From: VBDM01 sp964430565
Lineage (GTDB): Bacteria > Pseudomonadota > Gammaproteobacteria > Burkholderiales > SG8-39
Direction: 5' to 3'
Length of the DNA: 64,000 nt
NCBI GenBank assembly: GCA_964430565.1
Contig: CAYSFD010000047.1
Span: forward strand, 62,001 to 126,000
Shown here: positions 24,670 through 33,064 of the stretch, one piece after another
Layout: each line of letters starts with the position of its first letter
How positions within the stretch are numbered: the first letter of the stretch is position 1
The notes under the pieces: model-generated
Database searches by the model: none
Seen by the model: the letters and a program-made list of their open reading frames with translations, nothing else
What the model was told of the DNA's origin: nothing
Made by a program: the position numbers and the translations under genes

Positions 24670-25782
24670 ATGAAAACTCTAACATCCAAACCGCTAACGC
24701 TGGTTCACGATTCCAGCGAAGTAAAACTCGCCCCGCTCAAGGTCTTGATCGTCGACGACCAGTCGACCGGGCGGATCGTGCTGGGGGAAATCATGCGGGG
24801 CCTCGACGCCAGCCTGGAGGTCGTCACGTTTGCCGATCCGGTCGAGGCGATCGAGTACGCGCGCAAGCACCCGGTGGACATGGTGCTCACGGACTACAAG
24901 ATGCCGGGCATGGACGGCATCGAAGCGATCCGCAGGCTGCGCCGTATCTTCGGCTACGAAGACATTCCGATCGTATGCATCACCGTCGTGAACGATCGGG
25001 AAGTCCGCTACCGTGCGCTCGAGGCCGGAGCGACAGACTTTCTGATTCGTCCCATCGATCGGCTCGAATGCGGGGCGCGCTGCCGCAACCTGCTAAGTCT
25101 GCGCCGGCACGAGATTCTCAAGAAAAATCGCACTCGGATTCTCGAGCAGAAGATCGACGAGGCGACGAGTGAGCTGCGTCGGCGCGAAGTCGACACGCTG
25201 TTCCGGCTGGCGAAGGCCGCGGAGCAGCGCGACAAAGTGACCGGAATGCACCTCGTGCGAATGGCCAAGTATTCGGCACTCATCGCCAAAGGCGCCGGTC
25301 TATCCTCGGCCGAGCAGGATGCGATCGAACTGGCGGCGCCGATGCACGATATCGGGAAAATCGGGATTCCAGACCGGATTCTTCAGAATCCGGGGAAGCT
25401 CGAGGGCGAGGACCTGCGGGTCATGCAGTCGCATGCGCGCATCGGCTACGACATGCTGAAAGACAGCTCGTCCGGATACCTTCAGATGGCCGCCGTGATC
25501 GCGCTGGGTCATCACGAGAAGTACGATGGCAGCGGCTATCCGACAGGCCTCAGAGGCGAGCACATCCCGCTTGAGGCGCGCATCGTGGCGATCGCAGATG
25601 TTTACGACGCGCTGACTTCGCTACGCCCCTACAAGGCCGCATGGCCGGTAAAGGAGGCGTTCCTTTACATGGAGCAGCATGCCTCCCAGCACTTTGATCC
25701 GCGGCTTGTCGAAACCCTGGCAAGGAACCGCGAAGAAGTCGTCTCGATCGGTGAGCGATTTACTGATCAGTTGGTGAAATAG
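24670..25782 (+). CDS. rpfG: Two-component response regulator with HD-GYP phosphodiesterase domain
   Basis: 370 residues. The N-terminal receiver domain (LKVLIVDDQSTGRIVLGE) has its phospho-acceptor aspartate in VLTDYKMPGMDG. A helical linker leads to an HD-GYP domain with MHDIGKIGIPD, ALGHHEKYDGSGYPTGLRG and IVAIADVYDALTS. HD-GYP proteins of this form hydrolyse cyclic di-GMP. The architecture and the adjacent hybrid kinase match RpfG of the DSF system. 17 bases separate it from rpfC. No strong ribosome binding site is visible before the ATG. Confidence 0.92.
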   Translation: MKTLTSKPLTLVHDSSEVKLAPLKVLIVDDQSTGRIVLGEIMRGLDASLEVVTFADPVEAIEYARKHPVDMVLTDYKMPGMDGIEAIRRLRRIFGYEDIPIVCITVVNDREVRYRALEAGATDFLIRPIDRLECGARCRNLLSLRRHEILKKNRTRILEQKIDEATSELRRREVDTLFRLAKAAEQRDKVTGMHLVRMAKYSALIAKGAGLSSAEQDAIELAAPMHDIGKIGIPDRILQNPGKLEGEDLRVMQSHARIGYDMLKDSSSGYLQMAAVIALGHHEKYDGSGYPTGLRGEHIPLEARIVAIADVYDALTSLRPYKAAWPVKEAFLYMEQHASQHFDPRLVETLARNREEVVSIGERFTDQLVK

Positions 25783-25799
25783 CTCGAATCCGAGGTCTC

Positions 25800-28307
25800 A
25801 TGGCACGGAACTCGATCTTGGCGCGATTTCGCGCCCGTTTTGCGGCGCGTTCTGACACAGAGCACGAACAGGCGCTAGTCCGACTCTCGGTCGCGGTGGC
25901 ACTGTTCCTGTACCTGCTCCCGGCAGCTTTCGGCGGACAGCAGGCAAATCTGCTGCTCTTCGCGGCCATGGTCTGCTACATCGTGCTATGCGGCGCGGTG
26001 TTCGGCTGGATCTACTTCTTCCCGATGGCTTCGCCGCCGCGTCGCGTTTTCGCCGCTTTTCTCGATATCGGCTCGATAACGGCATTCATGCTTTACCTAG
26101 GTGAGTACGGCGCGTCGCTATACATTTTCTACCTAGTGGTCATGTTCGGTCACGGCTTCCGCTATGGCAAACCGTATCTGTACAACGCGCTGCTACTTAG
26201 TGTCGCTGGCTTCGCCTTAGTCCTCACGTTCAACGATTACTGGATAGCGAACCGCATACTCGGCGTCGGTTTGGTGGTGGGCATGATCTTGTTGTCTCTC
26301 TTGGTCGGGAAGCTCGTAACCCGGCTGTTCGATTCGCTGCGACGGGAGGAGGTCGCGAACCAGGCAAAACGCAGATTCCTCTCCACTGTTAGCCACGAAA
26401 TGCGCACTCCGCTCAACGCCATCATCGGCATGAACGACCTGCTGCGTGATACGGCCTTGAACCCGGAGCAGGCGGAGATGGCCAATGCGATGCACGAGGC
26501 CTCGCGCTCCATGCTCAAGCTGATCGAGAATGTGCTCGATATTTCAAAAATCGAGGCCGGCAAGGTCAACATTGAAGAAACGGATTTCGACCTGCACAGT
26601 CTGATCAACGGTACCACGGGTGTGCTCGCATCCCAAGCGGAGATCCGTGGACTAGAGCTCAGAGCCCATGTGATGCCGGAAGTGCCGCATGCGCTACGCG
26701 GGGATCCCTATCACGTGCGTCAGGTGCTCTACAACTTGATCGGAAACGGCATCAAGTTCACCCAGCGCGGCGGTGTCACGCTGACTGTGTCGAGCTCGGG
26801 TGAAAGCGACCACACGGTGCGCCTGCATTTTGCGATTCAGGACACAGGGATCGGCATCGCGGCGAAAGCGCAGGAACGGATTTTCGAAAGCTTCGTCCAA
26901 GCCGACGACTCGACCACGAGGCGTTATGGGGGTACCGGACTCGGAACCACGATCTCGAAGCAACTCGTGGAGTTGATGGGCGGGCAGATCGGCGTGCAAA
27001 GTACGTCTGGTAAGGGCAGCACGTTTTGGTTTGAGCTGCCTTTCAAGAAACAGATGGCGGGTCAGGTTCCCGAAGCGTCGTTCCGGTTGAACGACATCCG
27101 AATCATGCTTCTCGGGTTCGTCGATACGGAGTTGCACGCGCTTGCGCATGATCTCGCGACCTGGGGAGCGCGTACCGAACGTGCGGCGGGTGTCGAGTCG
27201 GCTGCGGCGCGACTGGCCGAAGCGCAGTCGCTGGGGCACCCGTATCATTTGGTGCTCGTGCGAGAAGACGTAGAGACCGAATCGGGCCGAATTCTCGTGC
27301 GGCTGCGCAACGGCCGAGGCCAAAAGGCGCCTCCGGCGGTGCTATGCACCGTGGGCGTATCGGACATCCGCCGCGCTGAGGCGCTTGCGGGCGGTTTTGC
27401 GGCGGTGCTGGAAATGCCGTTTGAGAAACGGCTCCTATTCAACGCCGTTCATTCGGCCACCGCTGTCCAGGGAGGCCAGGAAGGCGTCATTTCGCTGAGC
27501 GACTACTACGCCACCCGCGACGCGAACCGGCGCCGCTGCCAGATCCTGGTCGCGGAAGACAATGCAGTCAATCAACGCGTCATCGTCAGGATACTCGAGC
27601 GCGCCGGCCACAGAGTACGGGTCGTCAGCGATGGCGAGCAGGCGCTAGATGTTCTGGAAAATGAGCGATTCGACGTGGTTATCTTGGACCTCAACATGCC
27701 GCAACTCGGCGGCTTGGATGTGGCACGGGCCTACCGTTTCATGGATTCAGAGTCAATACAGACTCCGATCATCATGCTTTCGGCCGACGTCACTTCGGAA
27801 TCGATACAGGAGTGCGAAGACGCGGGAATCGATGCCTTCCTCTCCAAGCCCATCGAAGCGCGCCGCCTGCTCGACACCATCGCGACGCTGATCGCCAAGC
27901 GCGCGAGCGCCGCAGCCGTGGCGGGGGAAGATACCGGTGGAAACCTGGCAATCATCAATCCCGCTGCGCTCAGAGAGCTGGAACTTATTGGTCCGGGAAA
28001 CACATTCATGCCGGAACTCATCAACGGGTTTGCTCAGGATGGCGAGGCATTGCTGAGGCAGATGGAAGCCGCGGTCGCCGCGGGGCAGTACGAGACGCTG
28101 AGGGATCTCGTGCACGCTATGAAGGGCTCGGCCGTCACGCTCGGCGCAGATCATTTATGCAGGGCCTGTGTGGAGGTCAACAACCAAACGTCCTCAGAAC
28201 AAAAGGCGAGCGGTGCGCGCGTCCTGAAGGTGGTACGTGAGCAGTTCTATCACGCACGCGCTTCGCTTCTCGAGTACCTCAAGAAAAGTGAAAGCGCGGC
28301 CCGCTAA
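25800..28307 (+). CDS. rpfC: RpfC-type hybrid sensor histidine kinase (DSF receptor)
   Basis: 835 residues. The N-terminal 175 hold about five membrane segments with short loops, as in RpfC. A HisKA domain follows with the histidine near residue 199 (FLSTVSHEMRTPLNAIIG), then an ATPase domain (NLIGNGIKFTQ, DTGIGI, GGTGLG). A receiver domain has its aspartate near 628 (VVILDLNMPQLGG). A C-terminal Hpt domain has the histidine near 771 (LVHAMKGSAVTLGA). The order TM-HisKA-HATPase-REC-Hpt is that of the Xanthomonas DSF receptor. It would phosphorylate RpfG. It lies 17 bases after rpfG and 13 bases before a carrier protein gene. Confidence 0.92.
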   Translation: MARNSILARFRARFAARSDTEHEQALVRLSVAVALFLYLLPAAFGGQQANLLLFAAMVCYIVLCGAVFGWIYFFPMASPPRRVFAAFLDIGSITAFMLYLGEYGASLYIFYLVVMFGHGFRYGKPYLYNALLLSVAGFALVLTFNDYWIANRILGVGLVVGMILLSLLVGKLVTRLFDSLRREEVANQAKRRFLSTVSHEMRTPLNAIIGMNDLLRDTALNPEQAEMANAMHEASRSMLKLIENVLDISKIEAGKVNIEETDFDLHSLINGTTGVLASQAEIRGLELRAHVMPEVPHALRGDPYHVRQVLYNLIGNGIKFTQRGGVTLTVSSSGESDHTVRLHFAIQDTGIGIAAKAQERIFESFVQADDSTTRRYGGTGLGTTISKQLVELMGGQIGVQSTSGKGSTFWFELPFKKQMAGQVPEASFRLNDIRIMLLGFVDTELHALAHDLATWGARTERAAGVESAAARLAEAQSLGHPYHLVLVREDVETESGRILVRLRNGRGQKAPPAVLCTVGVSDIRRAEALAGGFAAVLEMPFEKRLLFNAVHSATAVQGGQEGVISLSDYYATRDANRRRCQILVAEDNAVNQRVIVRILERAGHRVRVVSDGEQALDVLENERFDVVILDLNMPQLGGLDVARAYRFMDSESIQTPIIMLSADVTSESIQECEDAGIDAFLSKPIEARRLLDTIATLIAKRASAAAVAGEDTGGNLAIINPAALRELELIGPGNTFMPELINGFAQDGEALLRQMEAAVAAGQYETLRDLVHAMKGSAVTLGADHLCRACVEVNNQTSSEQKASGARVLKVVREQFYHARASLLEYLKKSESAAR

Positions 28308-28320
28308 TGCCGTTCCAACG

Positions 28321-28584
28321 ATGGTCGACTCAGCACAGCGTGCTCAGGTAATCCAGCGTCTTCTTGACGCATCGGATGCAAAGCTTTCTGCGGCCGACGT
28401 GGACGACGCGACGTCGCTTCGGGAAGACCTGGATATCAGTTCCCTGATCTTGATCACATTGGCTAGCGAGCTGGAAGACGGGTTGGGGATCGATATCGAC
28501 GATGAGGAACTCAGTCACATACAGACGATCGGCGATCTCTTCAAGGCGATTGAAAACAGCCAACAGCGGACTCGACGGGTGTGA
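28321..28584 (+). CDS. Acyl carrier protein-like protein in the DSF locus
   Basis: 87 residues with the four-helix ACP pattern. The probable phosphopantetheine site is S41 in DLDISSLILITLASELEDGL, where the usual Asp-Ser-Leu is replaced by Ser-Ser-Leu. The downstream recognition helix (ELEDGLGIDIDDEEL) is strongly acidic, as in real carriers. The ATG at 28321 gives the shortest sensible protein. Longer starts lie inside rpfC. The stop overlaps the GTG of the ketosynthase gene, so the two are probably translated together. It is not the housekeeping acpP, whose usual neighbours (fabD, fabG, fabF) are absent. Confidence 0.82.
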   Translation: MVDSAQRAQVIQRLLDASDAKLSAADVDDATSLREDLDISSLILITLASELEDGLGIDIDDEELSHIQTIGDLFKAIENSQQRTRRV

Positions 28585-29849
28585 CGCAGTTTGAGTCGAT
28601 AGCCCCACGCCGCGTAGCGATTACGGGAGTGGGAATCGTTTCGTGCCTTGGGCATGAGTACACTCGGGTCGTGGAGGCCTTGCGCACCGGCGCAAGCGGC
28701 CTTCGAGCCATGCCCGAGTGGGAAAGCTTGGGTCTGAAGAGTCGAGTGGCGGGCGCGATAGTGGATATCGACGCCAAGCTGAGATGCTCATCCATCCCGA
28801 AAAAGTTGCTCCTCGCGATGTCGGAAGCGTCTAAGTACTGTTGCATCGCGTCGCTCGACGCGGTAGGCGATTCCAGCCTTTCTGAGACGGACGTCCAGTC
28901 CGAAAGAACGGCGTGCATCGTCGGTACAGGAATAGGGAGCGTCGAATCCATTTATACGGGCGGGCGGCAAGTCCATTCTGGAGAGATTGCCAAGCTTAGC
29001 CCGTTGGTCGTCCTGAAAAGCATGGCCAGTTCATCGAGCGCGGCAGTGGCCAACTTGCTCAAGATTCATGGACGGAGCTATTCGATTAGCTCTGCCTGTT
29101 CCACCTCTTCCCACAGCATCGGCACGGCGTATGAGCTTATCCGTTGTGGCATTGTCGATTGCGCGATTGCAGGAGGTGGAGAGGAAGTGCACCCGCTTAT
29201 CGCCTCGGGCTTTCAGGCTCTTCGGTTCGCATTAGCCTCTAAGTACAACGACCGTCCGGAGCAGGCGTCGCGTCCTTATGACGCCGGGCGTGACGGATTC
29301 GTGGTGGGTGGCGGCGCCGGAATCGTCGTTCTGGAAGCTCTCGACCGAGCCTTGGCGCGTGGGGCTCGCGTGCGCGCCGAGATAATCGGCTTTGGGACAA
29401 GTTCAGATGGTTTCGATATGGTAATGCCGGAGCCAACTGGCACGCAGGCCGCGAAGTGCATGCTAAGCGCTATTCGCAGCAGCGGTATCAATCCTCGAGA
29501 AGTCGGAGCCGTCAACACGCATGGCACAGCGACCCTCCTAGGTGACCTGGCAGAGACCAACGCGATGAAGATAGCATTCGACGGTCAACTGCCACCGTTT
29601 TCATCAACGAAATCGATGACCGGCCACCCGTTAGGCGCCGCGGGAGCGCTGGAGACGATCTTTTGCGTAGGCATGCTCGAGCATGGTTTTATAGCGCCTT
29701 CGATCAATATCGACAAACTCGATCCCGATTTCGTAGGACTGCCGGTCGTGACAACTCCTAGGTTCATGAAGCTGGACACCATACTGTCAAATAGTTTCGG
29801 ATTCGGCGGAACGAACGCGAGTCTTCTGTTCAAGGCATTTTCGAACTAG
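28581..29849 (+). CDS. Beta-ketoacyl-ACP synthase, FabB-like, in the DSF locus
   Basis: 422 residues, thiolase fold. The Cys-His-His triad is intact: C173 in SISSACSTSSHSIG, H314 in NTHGTATLLGD and H349 in SMTGHPLGAAGA, plus K344. Spacing from H314 to H349 (35) equals that of E. coli FabB. The segment after the cysteine (IRCGIVDCAIAGGGEEVHP) is closer to FabB (KAS I) than FabF. GTG start overlapping the carrier protein stop. In a DSF locus it could extend or divert acyl-ACP chains that RpfF uses, but this is inference. It is convergent with rpfF, 81 bases apart. Confidence 0.9.
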   Translation: MTQFESIAPRRVAITGVGIVSCLGHEYTRVVEALRTGASGLRAMPEWESLGLKSRVAGAIVDIDAKLRCSSIPKKLLLAMSEASKYCCIASLDAVGDSSLSETDVQSERTACIVGTGIGSVESIYTGGRQVHSGEIAKLSPLVVLKSMASSSSAAVANLLKIHGRSYSISSACSTSSHSIGTAYELIRCGIVDCAIAGGGEEVHPLIASGFQALRFALASKYNDRPEQASRPYDAGRDGFVVGGGAGIVVLEALDRALARGARVRAEIIGFGTSSDGFDMVMPEPTGTQAAKCMLSAIRSSGINPREVGAVNTHGTATLLGDLAETNAMKIAFDGQLPPFSSTKSMTGHPLGAAGALETIFCVGMLEHGFIAPSINIDKLDPDFVGLPVVTTPRFMKLDTILSNSFGFGGTNASLLFKAFSN

Positions 29850-29930
29850 TTCGAAAAAGTCTGGTCGATTGCGTGTAGACCCTCGCTCTAGGGCGAAGGT
29901 CTTGCCCGACGCCGAGAAGCAGTGCGACGT

Positions 29931-30884
29931 TCAAGCGAAGGCAAACTGCCTTTCTTCTCGAAAATTCACCGCACGCGTTTCCGTCGGCAATCCCGCAGCG
30001 ACACCACCTTGGACACACTTGAGCTGCTGCGAGCGTCCCAGACGACTCATGAGCTTGAGGTCCTTGTCTTCCAGGCGTAAAGCTGCGTCCACCCAAATGT
30101 TGGCGATGTTGAGCAGCTCGTCGTACGAGATAGGATTGAGGTGCCGGCGGCAGTCGAACACGGCCTGAATGCCGTTGCGGCGCCGTTCGTTGCTACGGAT
30201 GTAGTCGTACACCGCGATTTCACCTGCGCCGTCCTCGGCCAGGATATCCACGACGCCAATCTCCTGGAGCTGAGCGGCGGTGTAAATGCGTCCGGAGAAA
30301 ATCAATTCCTCGGCTTTCCTCGTGCCCACGCGCCGGCTGAGCAGGCTGTAGGCGCCATTGCCAGGAAACAGATTGAACAGGATTTCGGGAAAGCCCATTC
30401 GCGAGCGCCGCTCGGCGATAATGACGTTCGAGGCGAGCGCAGTCTCGAACCCGCCCCCGAGCGCCTCCCCCTGGACCAGCGAAATCGTGGTCATCGGGCT
30501 GTTGTAATTGCAGACCCGCGGGTACATGTTGTCGACGCACAGCTTGGCATACTGCATGAGGGAGTCGCGATCGCCCGACTTGACAAGCGACACCAGATTC
30601 GAAAGATTTCCGCCCAGGCTGAAAATGCCCTCGATCCTGGACCCTCCTACGTAATAGTGGATCTGGCGCAACTCTCCCTTGAACGGCAGGCGGCCGCCGC
30701 AGGACTCGATGGCGCTGTCGTGGGCACGCAGTTCTTCGAGCATGCCGAGGTTGAAGCACGGCGCACCCGATGGCTTCATATAGGTCCACGCAACAGCACG
30801 CTCCGGGTCGAATCTGACCTCGATTTGATGGTACTTCCGCTGAAACATTCCCTCTATCGCTCTGAAATCGACCGGTGCGTTCAT
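29931..30884 (-). CDS. rpfF: DSF synthase, crotonase-fold RpfF
   Basis: 317 residues. RpfF makes cis-2-unsaturated fatty acid signals from 3-hydroxyacyl-ACP by dehydration and thioester release. The core QGEALGGGFETALASNVIIA, with MGFPEILFNLFPGNGAYSLL following, closely matches RpfF. The two catalytic glutamates are E147 (GGGFE) and E167 (FPE), 20 residues apart as in Xanthomonas. Further matches are SRRVG.RKAEELIFSGRIY and the late ANIWVDAALRLEDKDL. The ATG at 30884 follows an AGGA site. It is convergent with the rpfGC-ACP-ketosynthase genes and divergent from a diguanylate cyclase gene. Confidence 0.92.
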   Translation of the reverse strand: MNAPVDFRAIEGMFQRKYHQIEVRFDPERAVAWTYMKPSGAPCFNLGMLEELRAHDSAIESCGGRLPFKGELRQIHYYVGGSRIEGIFSLGGNLSNLVSLVKSGDRDSLMQYAKLCVDNMYPRVCNYNSPMTTISLVQGEALGGGFETALASNVIIAERRSRMGFPEILFNLFPGNGAYSLLSRRVGTRKAEELIFSGRIYTAAQLQEIGVVDILAEDGAGEIAVYDYIRSNERRRNGIQAVFDCRRHLNPISYDELLNIANIWVDAALRLEDKDLKLMSRLGRSQQLKCVQGGVAAGLPTETRAVNFREERQFAFA

Positions 30885-30948
30885 AGCTTTCGTCCTTTCG
30901 CGGCTGGTTTAAGAAAAATGGGAGTCTTCATAAATTCTGGGCAGCGAC

Positions 30949-30954
30949 TATACT
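30949..30954 (+). promoter_or_regulatory. Candidate -10 boxes between rpfF and the diguanylate cyclase gene
   Basis: TATACT on the plus strand at 30949-30954 overlaps TATAGT on the minus strand (30952-30947). Both would be -10 elements, the minus one 63 bases from the rpfF ATG. Face-to-face overlap suggests that the divergent promoters compete. The -35 elements are not convincing. Confidence 0.35.
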
Positions 30955-30984
30955 CTGAAATCCGCGTCGTCAGAAAGCCTGTTT

Positions 30985-31023
30985 ATTCCAATGTCCTATT
31001 CCATTGTCCTATGCCATTGTCAT
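30985..31023. repeat. Three tandem 13-bp direct repeats in the rpfF/diguanylate cyclase intergenic region
   Basis: Consecutive units ATTCCAATGTCCT, ATTCCATTGTCCT and ATGCCATTGTCAT, 13 bases each with no spacer. They lie upstream of rpfF on one side and the diguanylate cyclase gene on the other. Phased short direct repeats in a promoter region suggest binding sites for a regulator. A second pair of AGGGAATT-containing sequences follows between 31045 and 31080. Confidence 0.6.
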
Positions 31024-31101
31024 CAGCGCCGACCTGCTGGTCTATAGGGAATTTTTCCTGGACTTTCTCAGGGAATTCCTGATAGGCGCGGGGAAGAGAC
31101 C

Positions 31102-32778
31102 GTGAAGAATCGTCGCGTTTCTCCGGTGGCCCGAATTCTCGCGTGGGTCTGGGGGGGGATTTGCCGAGCCGCCCCCAAAATGACGGATCTAAATGCCCGC
31201 ACTCGGATTTTCATCCTGGTGATCCTGGCGGCCCTTCCGGCCCTGCTCCTCACGGTCTACAGCACGATCGAGCGGCGCGCCTCGGCCGAGACTCAGACGC
31301 GCGAGGAGATCAGGCGGCTGGTCAAGCTTGCCGCTATGCAGCAGTGGCAGGTCGTCGAGGGCGCAAGGCAGATGATGGTGGCCTCCTCGCAGATTCTTTC
31401 GACTCTGATCGAGGACAAACGGCGCTGCACGCAATATTTTTCGAATCTGCTCGCACACAACAGCGAAACCTATCATGCGATGGGACTCTTTCGCGCGAAT
31501 GGCGAGCTGTTTTGCAACGCTACCGATTTGGGGGAGAAGGTCTACAGCGGAGACCGGCTGTACTTCAGGCTTGCCAAGGAGACGGGCAAGTTCTCGATCG
31601 GCGACTACCAGATTGGCCGTGTGACCGGAAAAGCGGGAATCAATTTCGGATACCCTGTGAAGGGCTCGGACGACAAGGTCCTCGCCATCGCGTTTGCGGG
31701 ACTCGACCTGGGAAACCTCGGACGGATGGCCGAGGCGACTCCGCTGCCGAGAGGGGGCATCTTGAGCGTGGTGGACGTCAAAGGGACCATTCTTGCGCGC
31801 AAGCCCGCGATGCCGGAGCGCATCGGCGGCAAGCTTTGGAATTCTCAGGTTATTGCGGAGGTTTTGACTAACAGTGAGGGCGTGTTTGAGGCGAGGGGAC
31901 CGGACGGCGTCGCGTGGCTGCTTGCGCACGAGGTAGTCATCCAGAACCCCGATGGCGCCTTCCCGCTTCGCGTCCTTGTTACCGTTCCCCTCGATCAGGT
32001 CTTTGCCGAGGCGAACACGGCGCTTGTGCGGGACTTGCTGGGCATCGTCATCGCCACGCTGTTTCTGTTGGTGGGAGGCTGGTACGGCGCGGAGTGGTTC
32101 ATGCTGCGCAACGTAAGGGCGCTGCTTCGCGCGGCGGACCAGATGCGCGCCGGCGACCTCAAGGCCCGCACAGGCATTCGCTACGGCGGCGAAGAGCTGA
32201 GCCAGCTTGCGCGGGCGTTCGACGACATGGCGGGCGCGCTTCAAGAGCGGGAGCAAAAGCTGCATGAGCAGGCGATCTCCGACCCGCTCACCGGCTTGTA
32301 TAACCGTCGCTACCTCGGCGAATTTCTTTCGCGCGAGTTGGTGCGCGCCAGGCGCAGCGCGACGCCGGTCGCGGTGGTCTTGATCGACCTGGATCGTTTC
32401 AAGCGCATCAACGATACTTTCGGTCACGAAGCGGGGGACCGAGTCCTTACGGCGGTCGGGGTGCTGCTCAAGAGCAAAGTGCGCGGTAGCGACATAGCCT
32501 GCCGCTACGGGGGCGAGGAGTTTGTGCTCATCATGCCTCAGGCCGGCGTCGATGCCGCCAACAAGCGGGCTGAGGATATCCGATCGGCGGTGGCCGCCCT
32601 CGAGCTCAACCATGGGGGAAAGTCTCTGGGCAGATTAACGGCTTCGTTTGGGATCGGACTTTTTCCGGACCACGCCGGGGACATCGATTCGCTCCTGCGC
32701 GTGGCCGATGTGGCCCTCTATGCCGCCAAGGGCGCCGGACGCAATCGGGTCATCATCGGCTCGGCGGAGAAGCGCTGA
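31102..32778 (+). CDS. Membrane-bound diguanylate cyclase (dCache-HAMP-GGDEF)
   Basis: Makes cyclic di-GMP from GTP. One membrane segment (IFILVILAALPALLLTVYS) precedes a periplasmic sensor of about 250 residues resembling a double Cache domain (LFRANGELFCNA, GDRLYFRLAKETGKFSIGDY). A second membrane segment, a HAMP linker (RAADQMRAGDLKARTG) and a GGDEF domain with active-site RYGGEEFV follow. The usual RxxD inhibitory site position upstream reads KVRGSDIAC, so product inhibition is possible. The GTG at 31102 has a ribosome binding site (GGGAAGAG). An ATG at 31180 would remove 26 residues and is also plausible. It is divergent from rpfF. Confidence 0.92.
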   Translation: MKNRRVSPVARILAWVWGGICRAAPKMTDLNARTRIFILVILAALPALLLTVYSTIERRASAETQTREEIRRLVKLAAMQQWQVVEGARQMMVASSQILSTLIEDKRRCTQYFSNLLAHNSETYHAMGLFRANGELFCNATDLGEKVYSGDRLYFRLAKETGKFSIGDYQIGRVTGKAGINFGYPVKGSDDKVLAIAFAGLDLGNLGRMAEATPLPRGGILSVVDVKGTILARKPAMPERIGGKLWNSQVIAEVLTNSEGVFEARGPDGVAWLLAHEVVIQNPDGAFPLRVLVTVPLDQVFAEANTALVRDLLGIVIATLFLLVGGWYGAEWFMLRNVRALLRAADQMRAGDLKARTGIRYGGEELSQLARAFDDMAGALQEREQKLHEQAISDPLTGLYNRRYLGEFLSRELVRARRSATPVAVVLIDLDRFKRINDTFGHEAGDRVLTAVGVLLKSKVRGSDIACRYGGEEFVLIMPQAGVDAANKRAEDIRSAVAALELNHGGKSLGRLTASFGIGLFPDHAGDIDSLLRVADVALYAAKGAGRNRVIIGSAEKR

Positions 32779-32853
32779 GTCCCCTTCGAAAGGCGCTTTG
32801 CCTGGATGCGGACGGCCTAGGCCATCTGCGGCTTATTTACTGCTGCGAAGCGT
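32779..32853. other. Intergenic spacer between the diguanylate cyclase gene and tRNA-Asn
   Basis: No gene is visible. On the plus strand, the cyclase ends at 32778 and no clear T-run hairpin follows; the minus-strand tRNA gene ends in this spacer. Confidence 0.4.
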
Positions 32854-32929
32854 TGGCTCCCCGACCAGGGCTCGAACCTGGGACCTGCGGATTAACAGTC
32901 CGTCGCTCTACCAGCTGAGCTATCGGGGA
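32854..32929 (-). tRNA. tRNA-Asn (anticodon GTT)
   Basis: Minus-strand cloverleaf of 76 bases. The acceptor stem TCCCCGA pairs with TCGGGGA, the discriminator is G and CCA is encoded. The D-arm reads GCTCAGCTGGTAGAGC, the anticodon loop is CTGTTAA and the T-arm is CCAGGTTCGAGCCCTGG. Confidence 0.96.
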
Positions 32930-33064
32930 TCTGGAGACTCCGGCATAGGCGTCGCCAGAGGAGAAGCGAAGGCGCGTATTCTAATTCTCGGCGGAGGCCC
33001 GGTCAACGCGATGAGAGCGATGCCGATCAGGTCTTTCCGGCGGAACAGGCGTCTCTTCGGCATA

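Noticed and set aside
31189..32613. Minus-strand frame of 474 codons across the diguanylate cyclase gene
   Set aside because: The plus strand encodes unmistakable dCache, HAMP and GGDEF domains. The antisense translation has no recognisable motif.
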